Below are positions 25,059 to 33,350 of a DNA stretch of 45,236 nucleotides, piece by piece. The stretch is taken from positions 1-45,236 of the forward strand of contig NZ_JAGWDK010000038.1 in NCBI RefSeq assembly GCF_018398875.1, given 5' to 3'. Positions within the stretch are counted from its first letter, which is position 1. Every line of letters starts with the position of its first letter. Below the pieces are notes generated by a model. It worked only from the letters and a program-made list of their open reading frames with translations. It was not told the DNA's origin and ran no database searches. Made by a program: the position numbers and the translations under genes. Source of the DNA: Bradyrhizobium sp. sGM-13 (GTDB taxonomy: Bacteria > Pseudomonadota > Alphaproteobacteria > Rhizobiales > Xanthobacteraceae).

Positions 25059-27521
25059 ATGGTGGATCGGATGCTTCTGGACACGCTAAGGCGAAGCGAA
25101 ATTTCCGCTTCCGAGGTCCTATCTCTGGTCAGCGACGTATCTCTTTCCGATCTCATGGCGATGGCGGCATCGAGGCGGGATGAGGCCCACGGCAGAAAGA
25201 TCTCCTACTCGCGAAAGGTCTTCATTCCGCTTACGCAGCTATGCCGGGATGTCTGCCACTACTGCACATTTGCCCATGCCCCCCAAAGAGGGCAGCGCGC
25301 CTACCTCACTATCGGTGAGGTGCTCGCGATCGCGCGTGCCGGTCGTGAGGCCGGATGCAAAGAGGCGCTATTTACGCTGGGTGATAAGCCTGAGCTGCGC
25401 TACGGCCAAGCCCAGCGTGAGCTGCACGAAATGGGCTTTGCATCGACCCTCGCTTACCTCCAAGAAGCCGCGCGCGCGGTTTTCTGCGAGACAGGCCTAT
25501 TGCCGCATCTCAATCCAGGCTTGATGGAGGCCGATGATATCGCAAACTTGCGCAAGGTCTCCATCTCGCAAGGGATTATGCTCGAGAGCGCCTCCGCACG
25601 GCTGTGCGAGCCCGGGGGATCGCATTTCGGTTCACCTGACAAGGATCCAGCAAGGCGGCTGCAGACGATTGACCTCGCTGGCCAGCTCTCTGTCCCCTTC
25701 ACGACCGGACTGCTGGTCGGTATCGGCGAGACGCCGCTTGAGCGCATCTCGTCGCTGCTAGCATTGCGCAATCTGGACGAACGCCACGGACACATTCAGG
25801 AAATCATTATCCAGAACTTCAAGCCGAAGCCGAATACGCGGATGAGACATGCGCCGGCGCCGACACTGGAAGAGCATCTGTGGACCCTTGCATTGGCGCG
25901 CTTGCTGTTCCGGCCCGATATGAACATCCAGGCGCCGCCCAATCTCAGCCCTGGCGTACTGGACATGATCTTGGCCGCTGGCATCAATGACTGGGGCGGC
26001 GTGTCCCCGGTCACGCCGGACCATGTCAATCCCGAGGCGCCTTGGCCGCATCTCGCGCGACTTGCCGAGGCCACCGCCGAATGCGGCAAGAAGCTCGTCG
26101 AACGTCTCGCGGTTTATCCAGCCTATGCGCGTCAGTATGCACGCTGGACCGACACATCGCTGCAGAAAAGCCTGCTAGGTCTTATCGACGGAAGAGGGTG
26201 GCCGCGTTCGGACGAATGGTGCCCTGGAACGAGGGGCGATCCGCCTGCCGATGACCTTGTGATGCTGCGTGAAGAGGCCAACTTGCCCGCGCTCTTGAGC
26301 GGCAGCGTAGGTAGAATTGTCGCAAAGGCTCAATCTGGGATACGGCTCGAAGAAGCAGAGATCGTGTCGCTGTTCGAGGCCGAGGAGCGCGATTTCATAG
26401 CCGTATGCCGCGCCGCAGATGAGCTGCGCCGCTCCGTCAATGGCGACACCGTCAGCTATGTCATCAACCGGAACATCAACTACACCAACATCTGTTACTT
26501 CAGGTGCCAGTTCTGCGCGTTCTCGAAAGGAAAGCTCGCCGAGAATTTGCGCGGGCGGCCTTACGATATCGCGATGGATGAGATCGGGCGGCGCGCCCGC
26601 GAAGCCTGGGAGCGCGGCGCGACCGAGGTTTGCATGCAGGGCGGCATTCATCCCTCCTACACCGGCGCGAAGTATCTTGAGATCTGCCGGACCGTAAAGC
26701 AGTTCACGCCTGAGATGCATATACATGCTTTCTCCCCGCTCGAGGTGTTCCAAGGCGCCAGGACGCTCGGAATTTCGGTCGATGAGTTTCTGCGGGAGTT
26801 GAAGAAAGCCGGGCTTGGCACATTGCCCGGGACGGCCGCGGAAATCCTCGACGACGAAGTCCGCGCCATTCTGTGTCCCGACAAGATCAACACGGCGCAG
26901 TGGCTGCAGATCATGGGAGCGGCCCATAGAGCGGGATTGCGCAGCACCGCAACCATCATGTTCGGCCATGTTGATCGTTACGAGCATTGGGCAAAGCATC
27001 TCTTGCGCATCCGGGATCTTCAGGCCGAGACCGGCGGCTTCACCGAATTCGTCCCACTGCCGTTCGTCCATATGGAAGCCCCGATCTATTTGAAGGGGCG
27101 CTCGCGTAAAGGGCCGACGTTTCGCGAAGTCGTTCTCATGCACGCGATCGGACGGCTCGTATTCCACTCGAGGATCTCCAACATTCAGACGTCGTGGGTG
27201 AAGCTCGGGCAAAAAGGCATTCGTGCCTGCCTTGAAGCTGGCGTGAACGATCTCGGCGGCACGCTGATGGATGAAACGATCTCGCGCTCAGCCGGTGCCC
27301 AGCACGGCCACGAGATGGCTCCGAAGCAAATGGAAGATCTTATACGCGAAATGGCACGCCTGCCGTGCCAACGTACGACGGTCTATGGCGATGTTACGCA
27401 TGATCGCTATCTAGCGTCGCAGAACCCGCCAGCGCTAAAGCCGATTGTTACTGGACTAGACGACCGCCGCGATAGGGCAGACGTGCCAGAGCCCCGTGCC
27501 ACCGCTTTTGACATGACCTAG
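25059..27521 (+). CDS. fbiC: Fo synthase, fused CofG-CofH (FbiC)
   Basis: This 820-residue two-domain radical SAM enzyme makes the deazaflavin Fo from tyrosine and 5-amino-6-ribitylaminouracil. The N-terminal CofG half has its 4Fe-4S motif at Cys62, Cys66 and Cys69 (LCRDVCHYC). The C-terminal CofH half has Cys479, Cys483 and Cys486 (CYFRCQFCAF). Both halves carry expected motifs such as INDWGGVSPVTPDHVNPEAP and QGGIHPSYTG, and GTAAEILDDEVR in CofH. The single-chain form is the bacterial type; archaea have two proteins. Length is normal. It starts 12 bases after cofC and is the last gene of the F420 operon. Confidence 0.96.
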   Translation: MVDRMLLDTLRRSEISASEVLSLVSDVSLSDLMAMAASRRDEAHGRKISYSRKVFIPLTQLCRDVCHYCTFAHAPQRGQRAYLTIGEVLAIARAGREAGCKEALFTLGDKPELRYGQAQRELHEMGFASTLAYLQEAARAVFCETGLLPHLNPGLMEADDIANLRKVSISQGIMLESASARLCEPGGSHFGSPDKDPARRLQTIDLAGQLSVPFTTGLLVGIGETPLERISSLLALRNLDERHGHIQEIIIQNFKPKPNTRMRHAPAPTLEEHLWTLALARLLFRPDMNIQAPPNLSPGVLDMILAAGINDWGGVSPVTPDHVNPEAPWPHLARLAEATAECGKKLVERLAVYPAYARQYARWTDTSLQKSLLGLIDGRGWPRSDEWCPGTRGDPPADDLVMLREEANLPALLSGSVGRIVAKAQSGIRLEEAEIVSLFEAEERDFIAVCRAADELRRSVNGDTVSYVINRNINYTNICYFRCQFCAFSKGKLAENLRGRPYDIAMDEIGRRAREAWERGATEVCMQGGIHPSYTGAKYLEICRTVKQFTPEMHIHAFSPLEVFQGARTLGISVDEFLRELKKAGLGTLPGTAAEILDDEVRAILCPDKINTAQWLQIMGAAHRAGLRSTATIMFGHVDRYEHWAKHLLRIRDLQAETGGFTEFVPLPFVHMEAPIYLKGRSRKGPTFREVVLMHAIGRLVFHSRISNIQTSWVKLGQKGIRACLEAGVNDLGGTLMDETISRSAGAQHGHEMAPKQMEDLIREMARLPCQRTTVYGDVTHDRYLASQNPPALKPIVTGLDDRRDRADVPEPRATAFDMT

Positions 27522-27595
27522 CGGAGCGGGGGCGTTCGCGCACCCCTTGGGCAACGCCGGAATGCCTCTCCCAGCGCTTGACGCCTATTTTGATT

Positions 27596-27610
27596 TGTGA
27601 TCACATATCT
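27596..27610 (+). promoter_or_regulatory. Shared regulatory box TGTGATCACATATCT (copy 1)
   Basis: TGTGATCACA is a perfect ten-base palindrome followed by TATCT. The same 14-base core GTGATCACATATCT occurs at 35005-35018 and, with one change, at 30721-30734, both just upstream of FCD-type GntR genes. The box fits a GntR operator. Here no GntR gene follows; the next recognised gene starts at 28105. Confidence 0.6.
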
Positions 27611-27629
27611 AAGATTTGGAGGAGCCGGG

Positions 27630-28041
27630 AGTGAGCCGAATTATCGCGCCAGCGCACGCTTTCGGCTGGCTATTGGTCGCCCACGTTTCGATCGGCCACC
27701 CCTGTGCGCAGATGCTCGCAGTAGCACGCAGTTCAAGTTTGGTGCGGGCGCTCGATGCGCTGTGTCGCAATGGCCATAGGATCAATGCATCCATCGTCGT
27801 TGAGTTGGTGGCGGTGCCTCGCGAGGTGTCCCGGTGCATCGTTGGCCTGATCGACATCCTGCGATCACAAAAAACAGCATCATCGTCTCGCTTAAGGTCT
27901 CGCCATTTCGCGTTTCGCGCCGCGCGCGCTCAGCTAGTCCGCTCAGAACTGCTGTCCAGAAAGTCTGAAGACGGCCAAGGCTTCGGAATCATCCAAGCAA
28001 GTACGAGAATCTGCCCTGGTCCTTGGACCAGAGGCCGATGA
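27630..28041 (+). CDS. Unrecognised ORF after the regulatory box
   Basis: I do not recognise this product. A GTG at 27630 has GGAGGA about 9 bases upstream and opens a 137-codon frame beginning MSRIIAPAHAFGWLLVAHVS. Position 20 bases after the regulatory box parallels where GntR genes start at the other two boxes, but no winged-helix or FCD motif is visible. Composition in the second half is Arg/Ser-rich and less protein-like. It may be a real small gene, a decayed gene or chance. Confidence 0.25.
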
Positions 28042-28104
28042 GGTCGCCAATCTGAGGGGGATCCTCGGCGGCCTATTTCACGATCACACCACCCAGGAGC
28101 ATCC

Positions 28105-28614
28105 ATGCCGACTGTAGATGAGGACCGAGCAGCCATTTTGAAAGTACACCGCGACTGGTGGGCCGCCAATTACAAGTGGGACATCCCCTTGATGCGAACC
28201 TGCTTCCCGAGTGGCGCCGCATTCTTGAATTTCAACCTGAGCGGCGATCCGTACTTCGGTCGCGAAGAACTTACCGCCTTCTGGGAGTGGTTCAAGGACA
28301 CGCCGCGCTCGAAGCCTGCGGTCATGCACATCTGGCGTCTGGATGTCCGCGGCGACATGGCTTACCTGCTTTGCGAAGGCAACTTCGAGACCCTCGAGAA
28401 GCCGGAACAGTACCTGCGCAGCACCGAGATCTACGTGCGCAACGACGGAGAGGGAAAGCCGGAGTGGAAGATCTGGCACTTTCACTGCTCGGAGATGGCG
28501 CCAAAAGATAAGATCCGGCAGCCGTTCGGCGATAGCTATGCCACCCGCGGTGTGGGCTATCTACCGCCCAGTTTTGGCAAGAGCTTCTCGGTCACGGACG
28601 ACCAAAAGCCATAA
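28105..28614 (+). CDS. SnoaL/NTF2-like fold protein
   Basis: This 169-residue protein has the cone-shaped NTF2/SnoaL-like pattern: an early helix with AAILKVHRDWWAANYKWDIP, the strand region with GDPYFGREELTAFWEWF, then MHIWRLDVRGDMAYLLCEGN and EWKIWHFHCSEM. Family members are isomerases, hydratases, dehydratases or ring-hydroxylating dioxygenase small subunits, so the activity is open. GGAG lies about 8 bases before the ATG. It is first in a group with an alpha/beta hydrolase and a DUF1028 protein, with a hairpin between it and the hydrolase. Confidence 0.82.
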   Translation: MPTVDEDRAAILKVHRDWWAANYKWDIPLMRTCFPSGAAFLNFNLSGDPYFGREELTAFWEWFKDTPRSKPAVMHIWRLDVRGDMAYLLCEGNFETLEKPEQYLRSTEIYVRNDGEGKPEWKIWHFHCSEMAPKDKIRQPFGDSYATRGVGYLPPSFGKSFSVTDDQKP

Positions 28615-28656
28615 CCCAAGCGACCAGCCTGTCGGGGGCCGGCAGGACATCACACT

Positions 28657-28682
28657 CCGGCGGGACGGGTTGGTCCCGCCGG
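28657..28682 (+). terminator. Intergenic hairpin, possible terminator
   Basis: CCGGCGGGAC and GTCCCGCCGG form a perfect ten-base stem around the loop GGGTTG, 43 bases after the SnoaL-like gene. There is no T-run after it, so intrinsic termination is not certain. It could instead be a transcript-stabilising or attenuating structure between two genes. Confidence 0.5.
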
Positions 28683-28845
28683 TGCTGCAAGGAAATTCAG
28701 AACAGATTTTGCAGCGGAAGTTCCTGTCCCATCTACCCCAGAAAAGCGGATGGACTGCGATGGCCGAGCATTCGTTGGAATCAAAGAGCGCCCCGCACTT
28801 GAGTGTCCTTTCCGCCTTTCAGGACGTCGTGCCCGTGGAGCATTC

Positions 28846-29631
28846 ATGAGACGGCTCACTATCAAGCGACCAGTCGGTACGATTGCCGTCTCTTACTATG
28901 ACGGGATGGATACGAGTAGGCTGCCAATCTTGTTCGTGCATCCGATCAATCTGAGGGGCTCGGCGTGGGCGGAGATCGTACCGGCGTTCGCCGACCGGTT
29001 CGCGATCGTCCCTGACATGCGTGGATTCGGTGACTCGCCGCCGGCCGAGCAATACGACATTGCGAGGTGGGCGAAAGACTGCATCGACGCGGTCGACCGG
29101 GCGGGCGTCGATCGCTTCCACGCCATCGGCGGCTCGCTTGGTGGAGCAATCTCAGTCTATCTCGCAGCCGCCGAGCCCAAACGGGTAATCTCGGTTGTTG
29201 CGGTGGGAAGCCAGCTCTACTCGCGAGATCCCGACAATGCGGCGGTGCTATCCACCCTCGAGCATCACACCGTCACCGAGATGTTTGAGTTAGTCCTGCC
29301 GAAATACGCCCTCGCTCCAAACGCATCCGCCGAGGTGGTGGCCAAGGCCATGGCATTGCGCAATCCCAACAGCAAGGATGACATCCGTCGCGTGTGGCGT
29401 GCCGCCTGCGCGGCCGATATTCGGGCCCTGGTGGCTAGTGTCAGCTGTCCTGTGACGATTGTGACCGGCGAGTTCGACCTTACCTGCCCTCCCGCGGCCG
29501 GCGCGGAAATGGCAGCCATGCTGCATGCCCCACACGTTCTCCTGCCCGGCATCGGTCATTTGCCGATGCTGGAAGATCCGCCGGCTTTGATCGCCGCGAT
29601 CAAGGCGCATCTCAAACGTGTGGAGTCCTGA
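28846..29631 (+). CDS. Alpha/beta-fold hydrolase
   Basis: This encodes 261 residues from the ATG at 28846; an upstream ATG at 28750 would add 32 residues that do not fit the fold. It has the oxyanion-hole region LFVHPINLRGSAWAEIVPAF, DMRGFGDSPPAEQYD, the nucleophile elbow GGSLGG (Ser), the acid in TGEFDLTCPP (Asp) and GIGHLPMLEDP with the catalytic His. The DMRGFGDS block is typical of esterases, epoxide hydrolases, haloperoxidases and 3-oxoadipate enol-lactonases. The usual HG of the oxyanion hole is HP here. It is followed by the DUF1028 gene after two bases. Substrate unknown. Confidence 0.88.
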   Translation: MRRLTIKRPVGTIAVSYYDGMDTSRLPILFVHPINLRGSAWAEIVPAFADRFAIVPDMRGFGDSPPAEQYDIARWAKDCIDAVDRAGVDRFHAIGGSLGGAISVYLAAAEPKRVISVVAVGSQLYSRDPDNAAVLSTLEHHTVTEMFELVLPKYALAPNASAEVVAKAMALRNPNSKDDIRRVWRAACAADIRALVASVSCPVTIVTGEFDLTCPPAAGAEMAAMLHAPHVLLPGIGHLPMLEDPPALIAAIKAHLKRVES

Positions 29632-29633
29632 AG

Positions 29634-30548
29634 ATGACGTATTCGATTGTCGCCAGAGACGCAATCACCGGCGAGCTGGGTGTGGCCAGCCAGTCGCATT
29701 ATTTTGCTCTTGGGCGCGTTGTGACGTTTGCGCGAGCCGGCGTTGGTGCAGTTGCGACCCAGTCTTTCGTCGATCCGGCTTACGGGCCGAATGGGCTAGA
29801 TCTTATGGCCTCAGGCGCGTCGGCGGAGTCGGCGCTAACGAGTCTGCTCGCAAAGGACGCCGAGCGAGAACTTCGCCAGTTCGCGTTCCTCGATGCCGCC
29901 GGCGGGACAGCCATGTTCACTGGCGATCGCTGCGTTCCGTACCGGGCTCAGCTAGAGACCAATAACGTTGTGGTGCTGGGCAACATGCTCGCCAGCGACG
30001 ACGTCGTTCCTGCCATGCTGGCAGCATATGAGAACACTGCCGGCTCACTCGTCGAGCGTATGCTCGCGGCCATGGATGCAGGTGAGGCCGCCGGAGGTGA
30101 CGCCCGTGGCCGAATGTCGGCCGCGCTCCTTGTGGTTTCTGCCGATACCGGTCCAGCGCCTTGGAGCAACCGGGTCATCGATGTACGAGTTGACGAGCAT
30201 CCGGCCCCGCTCGTCGAATTGCGCAGGCTCGCCAAGCTGTGTCAAGCACACGCGATCTTCGGCGCCTCTGTCTTCACACCTGGGCTGCTCTCGCGCGAAG
30301 CGGCAGCGACAGGTCCGCAGCTTGCGGAAGCACTGCGTACGCTCACGGACGCTCAGGCACTGATCGGCGCTGACCTCGAGCCAACCTTCTGGAAGGGTGT
30401 GCTGCTGATCCGCGCCGGCGAGATTTGCTCGGGAAAGAAACTCGTTGCCGCCACGGTCGCGGCGCGACCGCAGTACCGGGCCTTCGTGGAGGGCCTGCAC
30501 GCGGTCGGAATCCTTCAGCTGTCATCGAACGAACTGCTCGGTGCGTGA
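29634..30548 (+). CDS. DUF1028 family protein (Ntn-hydrolase-like)
   Basis: This 304-residue protein starts TYSIVARDAITGELGVASQS and continues VGAVATQSFVDPAYGPNGLD, MFTGDRCVPYRAQ, VVLGNMLASDDVVPAM and DARGRMSAALLVVS, all of the DUF1028 pattern. The family is related to Ntn hydrolases and is often found next to peptidase, amidase or peptide-transport genes, so amide hydrolysis is plausible but unproven. The C-terminal part (about residues 215-304) is an additional helical region. It is nearly contiguous with the alpha/beta hydrolase gene. Confidence 0.87.
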   Translation: MTYSIVARDAITGELGVASQSHYFALGRVVTFARAGVGAVATQSFVDPAYGPNGLDLMASGASAESALTSLLAKDAERELRQFAFLDAAGGTAMFTGDRCVPYRAQLETNNVVVLGNMLASDDVVPAMLAAYENTAGSLVERMLAAMDAGEAAGGDARGRMSAALLVVSADTGPAPWSNRVIDVRVDEHPAPLVELRRLAKLCQAHAIFGASVFTPGLLSREAAATGPQLAEALRTLTDAQALIGADLEPTFWKGVLLIRAGEICSGKKLVAATVAARPQYRAFVEGLHAVGILQLSSNELLGA

Positions 30549-30719
30549 AAAGTCCAACCTCCTTGCCTCGGTCCGCGGCTGTTTGCTGCTGCAGGCCCTC
30601 GTCGGTCTGGATGGGCCGCACTCAAGCCGAGACGATCGACAACGCTTCGCCCGCTGCCACAACGCGCAGTTCGGAATATCGATTCGCCCATCGAGCCACT
30701 GTTGACGGAATTTTCGTAA

Positions 30720-30734
30720 TGTGATCAGATATCT
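30720..30734 (+). promoter_or_regulatory. Shared regulatory box TGTGATCAGATATCT (copy 2)
   Basis: This differs from the other two copies by one base (C to G). It lies 16 bases before the TTG start of the GntR gene and ahead of the ribosome site AGGGGGG. Its position between promoter and start suggests autoregulation by the GntR protein. Confidence 0.6.
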
Positions 30735-30750
30735 CATATAAGGGGGGACT

Positions 30751-31491
30751 TTGGAAAAGAGCAACATCATTGCCTTGCCGCCATCGCCATCCGTTGCCCG
30801 AGGCTCGATGACGGATCAGGTTTACCGACATCTGAGAGATGGCCTGATGGCGGGCCGCTTTGCGCCGGGCCAGAGGCTGACAATCCGCGATCTTGCCGAG
30901 GCGCTGGGCTCGAGCCCAATGCCGGTGCGCGAGGCGCTCCGCCGCCTGCAAGCCGAAGGTGCCTTCGAATTCAGCGGTACGGCGCGGCTGAGCGTTGGTC
31001 AGCTGTCCGAGGCGCAGCTGCGGGATGTGCGCGATGCGCGCGCGGCGCTCGAGGGGTTGCTGGCGGAGCACGCAGCCGCGCGCATGACGTGGGTCGATGA
31101 TGACGAGGTCAGGCAGCTCTACGGTCGGCTTCAGGCAGCCGCTGACGCAGTCGATGTGACCGCTTATCTCTGGACGAATTTTGCCTTTCACCGGCGGATC
31201 TATCAGATCGCGCAGGCCCCGATGATTCTCGGCGCCGTCGAGAATTTCTGGCTGCTCATTGGTCCCTGTTTTGTGCTCGTTGCGCCCGACGCTGCCCACC
31301 TGCAGCGCTCCATGGAGGCGCACCGCCAGATCCTCGATGCGCTGCTGGATCGCGACGCCCCCGCCGCCCGCGCGGCCGTGACCGACGACATCATGCAGGC
31401 GGCCAATTGCCTGTCTCGCGTTCTCGACAAAGCGGCTAAGGAGCGCTCCGTTGCTGCTCCAAGACGCAGGCGGGGAGATATACCGGAATGA
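30751..31491 (+). CDS. GntR-family regulator, FCD type (copy 1)
   Basis: This is a 246-residue FadR-subfamily regulator. The N-terminal winged helix covers about residues 20-80 (DQVYRHLRDGLMAG, LTIRDLAEALGSSPMPVREA). The all-helical FCD domain has His residues at about 147 (NFAFHRRIY) and 191 (SMEAHRQIL), the usual metal or ligand positions. TTG start at 30751 with a strong AGGGGGG site. The SDR gene overlaps its stop by ATGA. It is nearly identical along its length to the regulator at 35045-35779, including flanking sequence, so the two arose by duplication. FCD regulators typically respond to organic acids. Confidence 0.93.
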   Translation: MEKSNIIALPPSPSVARGSMTDQVYRHLRDGLMAGRFAPGQRLTIRDLAEALGSSPMPVREALRRLQAEGAFEFSGTARLSVGQLSEAQLRDVRDARAALEGLLAEHAAARMTWVDDDEVRQLYGRLQAAADAVDVTAYLWTNFAFHRRIYQIAQAPMILGAVENFWLLIGPCFVLVAPDAAHLQRSMEAHRQILDALLDRDAPAARAAVTDDIMQAANCLSRVLDKAAKERSVAAPRRRRGDIPE

Positions 31492-32276
31492 GTGTGTTGC
31501 AGCGTCTTGTGCCTTACCCGGAGCTGCGTGTCCTGATCTCGGCAGGCGCATCCGGTATTGGCGCCGCACTTGCCGGAGCCTTCGTTGAGGCAGGTGCGCA
31601 TGTGCATATCTGCGACGTCAACAAGGATGCGCTTGCAGCCTTCCGCGAACGGCATCCAAAGGTGCTTGCCACAAAGGCCGACGTGTCGGATCGCGAGGCG
31701 GTCGCCACCGTCTTTCGCGCGCAAGCTGCGCGTTGGAGCGGTCTCGACGTACTCATCAACAATGCGGGCATTGCCGGACCGACCGGCGGAATCGACGCTA
31801 TTGCAGAGTTCGACTGGCAGCAAACAATCGACATCAACCTCAACGCGCAGTACCGCTTCGCCTGTCCCGCGGTGCCGATGCTTCGCCAATCGCGCTATGG
31901 GCAGATCATCTGCATGGCCTCCGTTGCCGGCCGGCTCGGCTATGCATGGCGTACCCCGTACGCCGCAACGAAATGGGCCATTGTCGGGCTCGTCAAATCG
32001 CTTGCCGCTGAACTCGGTCCCGAGGACATCCGCGTCAACGCGCTCTTGCCCGGCATCGTCGAGGGCCCGCGAATGGAAGGCGTGATCCGCGCGCGCGCCG
32101 AGCAGCTCCATACCAGCTACGATACGATGCGCCAGGAATACCTCAAGAAGATCTCATTGCGTCGCATGGTGACGGCCGAGGACGTTGCCGCCATGGCCCT
32201 ATTCCTCTGCTCGCCAGGTGGACGCAATGTGACCGGCCAGGCGATCAGCATCGACGGGAACGTGGAATATCTATGA
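31488..32276 (+). CDS. Short-chain dehydrogenase/reductase (SDR)
   Basis: This 262-residue classical SDR has the NAD(P) loop SAGASGIGAALAGAF, NNAG in VLINNAGIAGPTGG, the catalytic Ser in CMASVAGRLG and YAATK as the YxxxK pair, ending GQAISIDGNVEYL. An acidic residue after the second strand (HICDVN) suggests NAD rather than NADP. The first 14 residues (SVLQRLVPYPELRV) precede the fold and are also found in the stub after the second GntR gene. With the lactonase and BKACE genes downstream, oxidation of a sugar or hydroxy acid is a reasonable guess. Confidence 0.92.
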   Translation: MSVLQRLVPYPELRVLISAGASGIGAALAGAFVEAGAHVHICDVNKDALAAFRERHPKVLATKADVSDREAVATVFRAQAARWSGLDVLINNAGIAGPTGGIDAIAEFDWQQTIDINLNAQYRFACPAVPMLRQSRYGQIICMASVAGRLGYAWRTPYAATKWAIVGLVKSLAAELGPEDIRVNALLPGIVEGPRMEGVIRARAEQLHTSYDTMRQEYLKKISLRRMVTAEDVAAMALFLCSPGGRNVTGQAISIDGNVEYL

Positions 32277-32298
32277 ACCGTAAGAACGGGGGACGAAT

Positions 32299-33177
32299 TT
32301 GCAGATCGAGATCGTGGCGGATCTGAAGACGACGCTTGGCGAAGGCCCGCTTTGGGACGTCGAGCAGCAGCGTCTGTACTGGATAGACAGCATTGATGGT
32401 CGCGTTTTTCGCACGACCGCAGATGGACGCGAGCTTCGCGCCTGGGACGTCGGGGCGAAGATCGGCTCGATGGCGCTGCGGCGCGACGGTACGCATGCGC
32501 TCGTTGCGCTCCAATCGGGAGTGCATGATCTCGATCTGGAGAGCGGCGCGCTGACGCTGATCGCAACACCCGAGACACATTTGCCGCGCAATCGGCTGAA
32601 TGACGGTAAAGTCGATCGCCGAGGACGTTTCCTGTTTGGCTCCATGGATACGCTGGAGGCCGAGGCCTCCGGCCGTCTCTATCGGCTCGATCCCGATCTT
32701 TCGCTGCACGTCTTGGATGAGAAGATCATCGTCTCCAATGGCCCGTGCTGGAGCCCGGACGACCGGACCTTCTATTTCGCCGACACCTGGACGGGAGAGA
32801 TCTGGGCCTACGACTATGACATCGAGACCGGTGCTGCGACGAAGCGGCGTCGTTTCGCGCCAGTGGATCGTTCGAATGGCGGTGCCGCGGACGGCGCCAC
32901 CGTCGATGGAGAAGGCTTCCTATGGCAGGCGCTGGTCTACGATGGAAAGCTCGTGCGCTACGCGCCGGACGGCAGCCTTGACCGCATTATCGAGATGCCG
33001 GTGCGCAAGGTCACGAGCGTGATGTTCGGTGGTCCCAATCTGGACATTCTGTACGTGACGTCCATGGCGAAGCCGCCCTTGCCGCGCTTTCCCGACGACG
33101 GACAGCAGCGCGGCGCGCTATTTGCAATCACGGGGCTCGGCATCAAGGGCATCCCGGAGCCGCGCTTCGGGAGCTGA
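32299..33177 (+). CDS. SMP-30/gluconolactonase/LRE family protein
   Basis: This 292-residue six-bladed propeller protein hydrolyses sugar lactones or similar esters with a divalent metal. Blocks present are LGEGPLWDVEQQRLYWIDS (metal Glu), NRLNDGKVDRRGRFLFGSMD, VSNGPCWSPDDRTFYFADTW (Asn and Asp ligands) and DGATVDGEGFLWQAL. The frame begins at a TTG (32299) with GGGGGAC 8 bases upstream. It lies 22 bases after the SDR gene, so SDR and lactonase likely act in sequence: oxidation to a lactone, then ring opening. Confidence 0.92.
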   Translation: MQIEIVADLKTTLGEGPLWDVEQQRLYWIDSIDGRVFRTTADGRELRAWDVGAKIGSMALRRDGTHALVALQSGVHDLDLESGALTLIATPETHLPRNRLNDGKVDRRGRFLFGSMDTLEAEASGRLYRLDPDLSLHVLDEKIIVSNGPCWSPDDRTFYFADTWTGEIWAYDYDIETGAATKRRRFAPVDRSNGGAADGATVDGEGFLWQALVYDGKLVRYAPDGSLDRIIEMPVRKVTSVMFGGPNLDILYVTSMAKPPLPRFPDDGQQRGALFAITGLGIKGIPEPRFGS

Positions 33178-33350
33178 GCCGGCCAAGACAGCTTCATCAA
33201 GCGGCAGGCAAGGGCGCTCCATGCTGTCCCCGCCACCGCGGGTGGCACTCCTAATCCCGGCGGCTTCCTGCCAGTTCCGGGCGAGAGACTTGCAAAGCCG
33301 GAACACCTAGCCCGCCCCTTACTATCACCGATTCACTCTGGAGATTTTCG

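Noticed and set aside
26175..27212. 345-codon minus-strand frame opposite fbiC
   Set aside because: Antisense of the CofH domain; composition and motifs support only the plus strand.
30622..32111. Two long minus-strand frames opposite GntR copy 1 and the SDR
   Set aside because: Antisense shadows of well-supported plus-strand genes.
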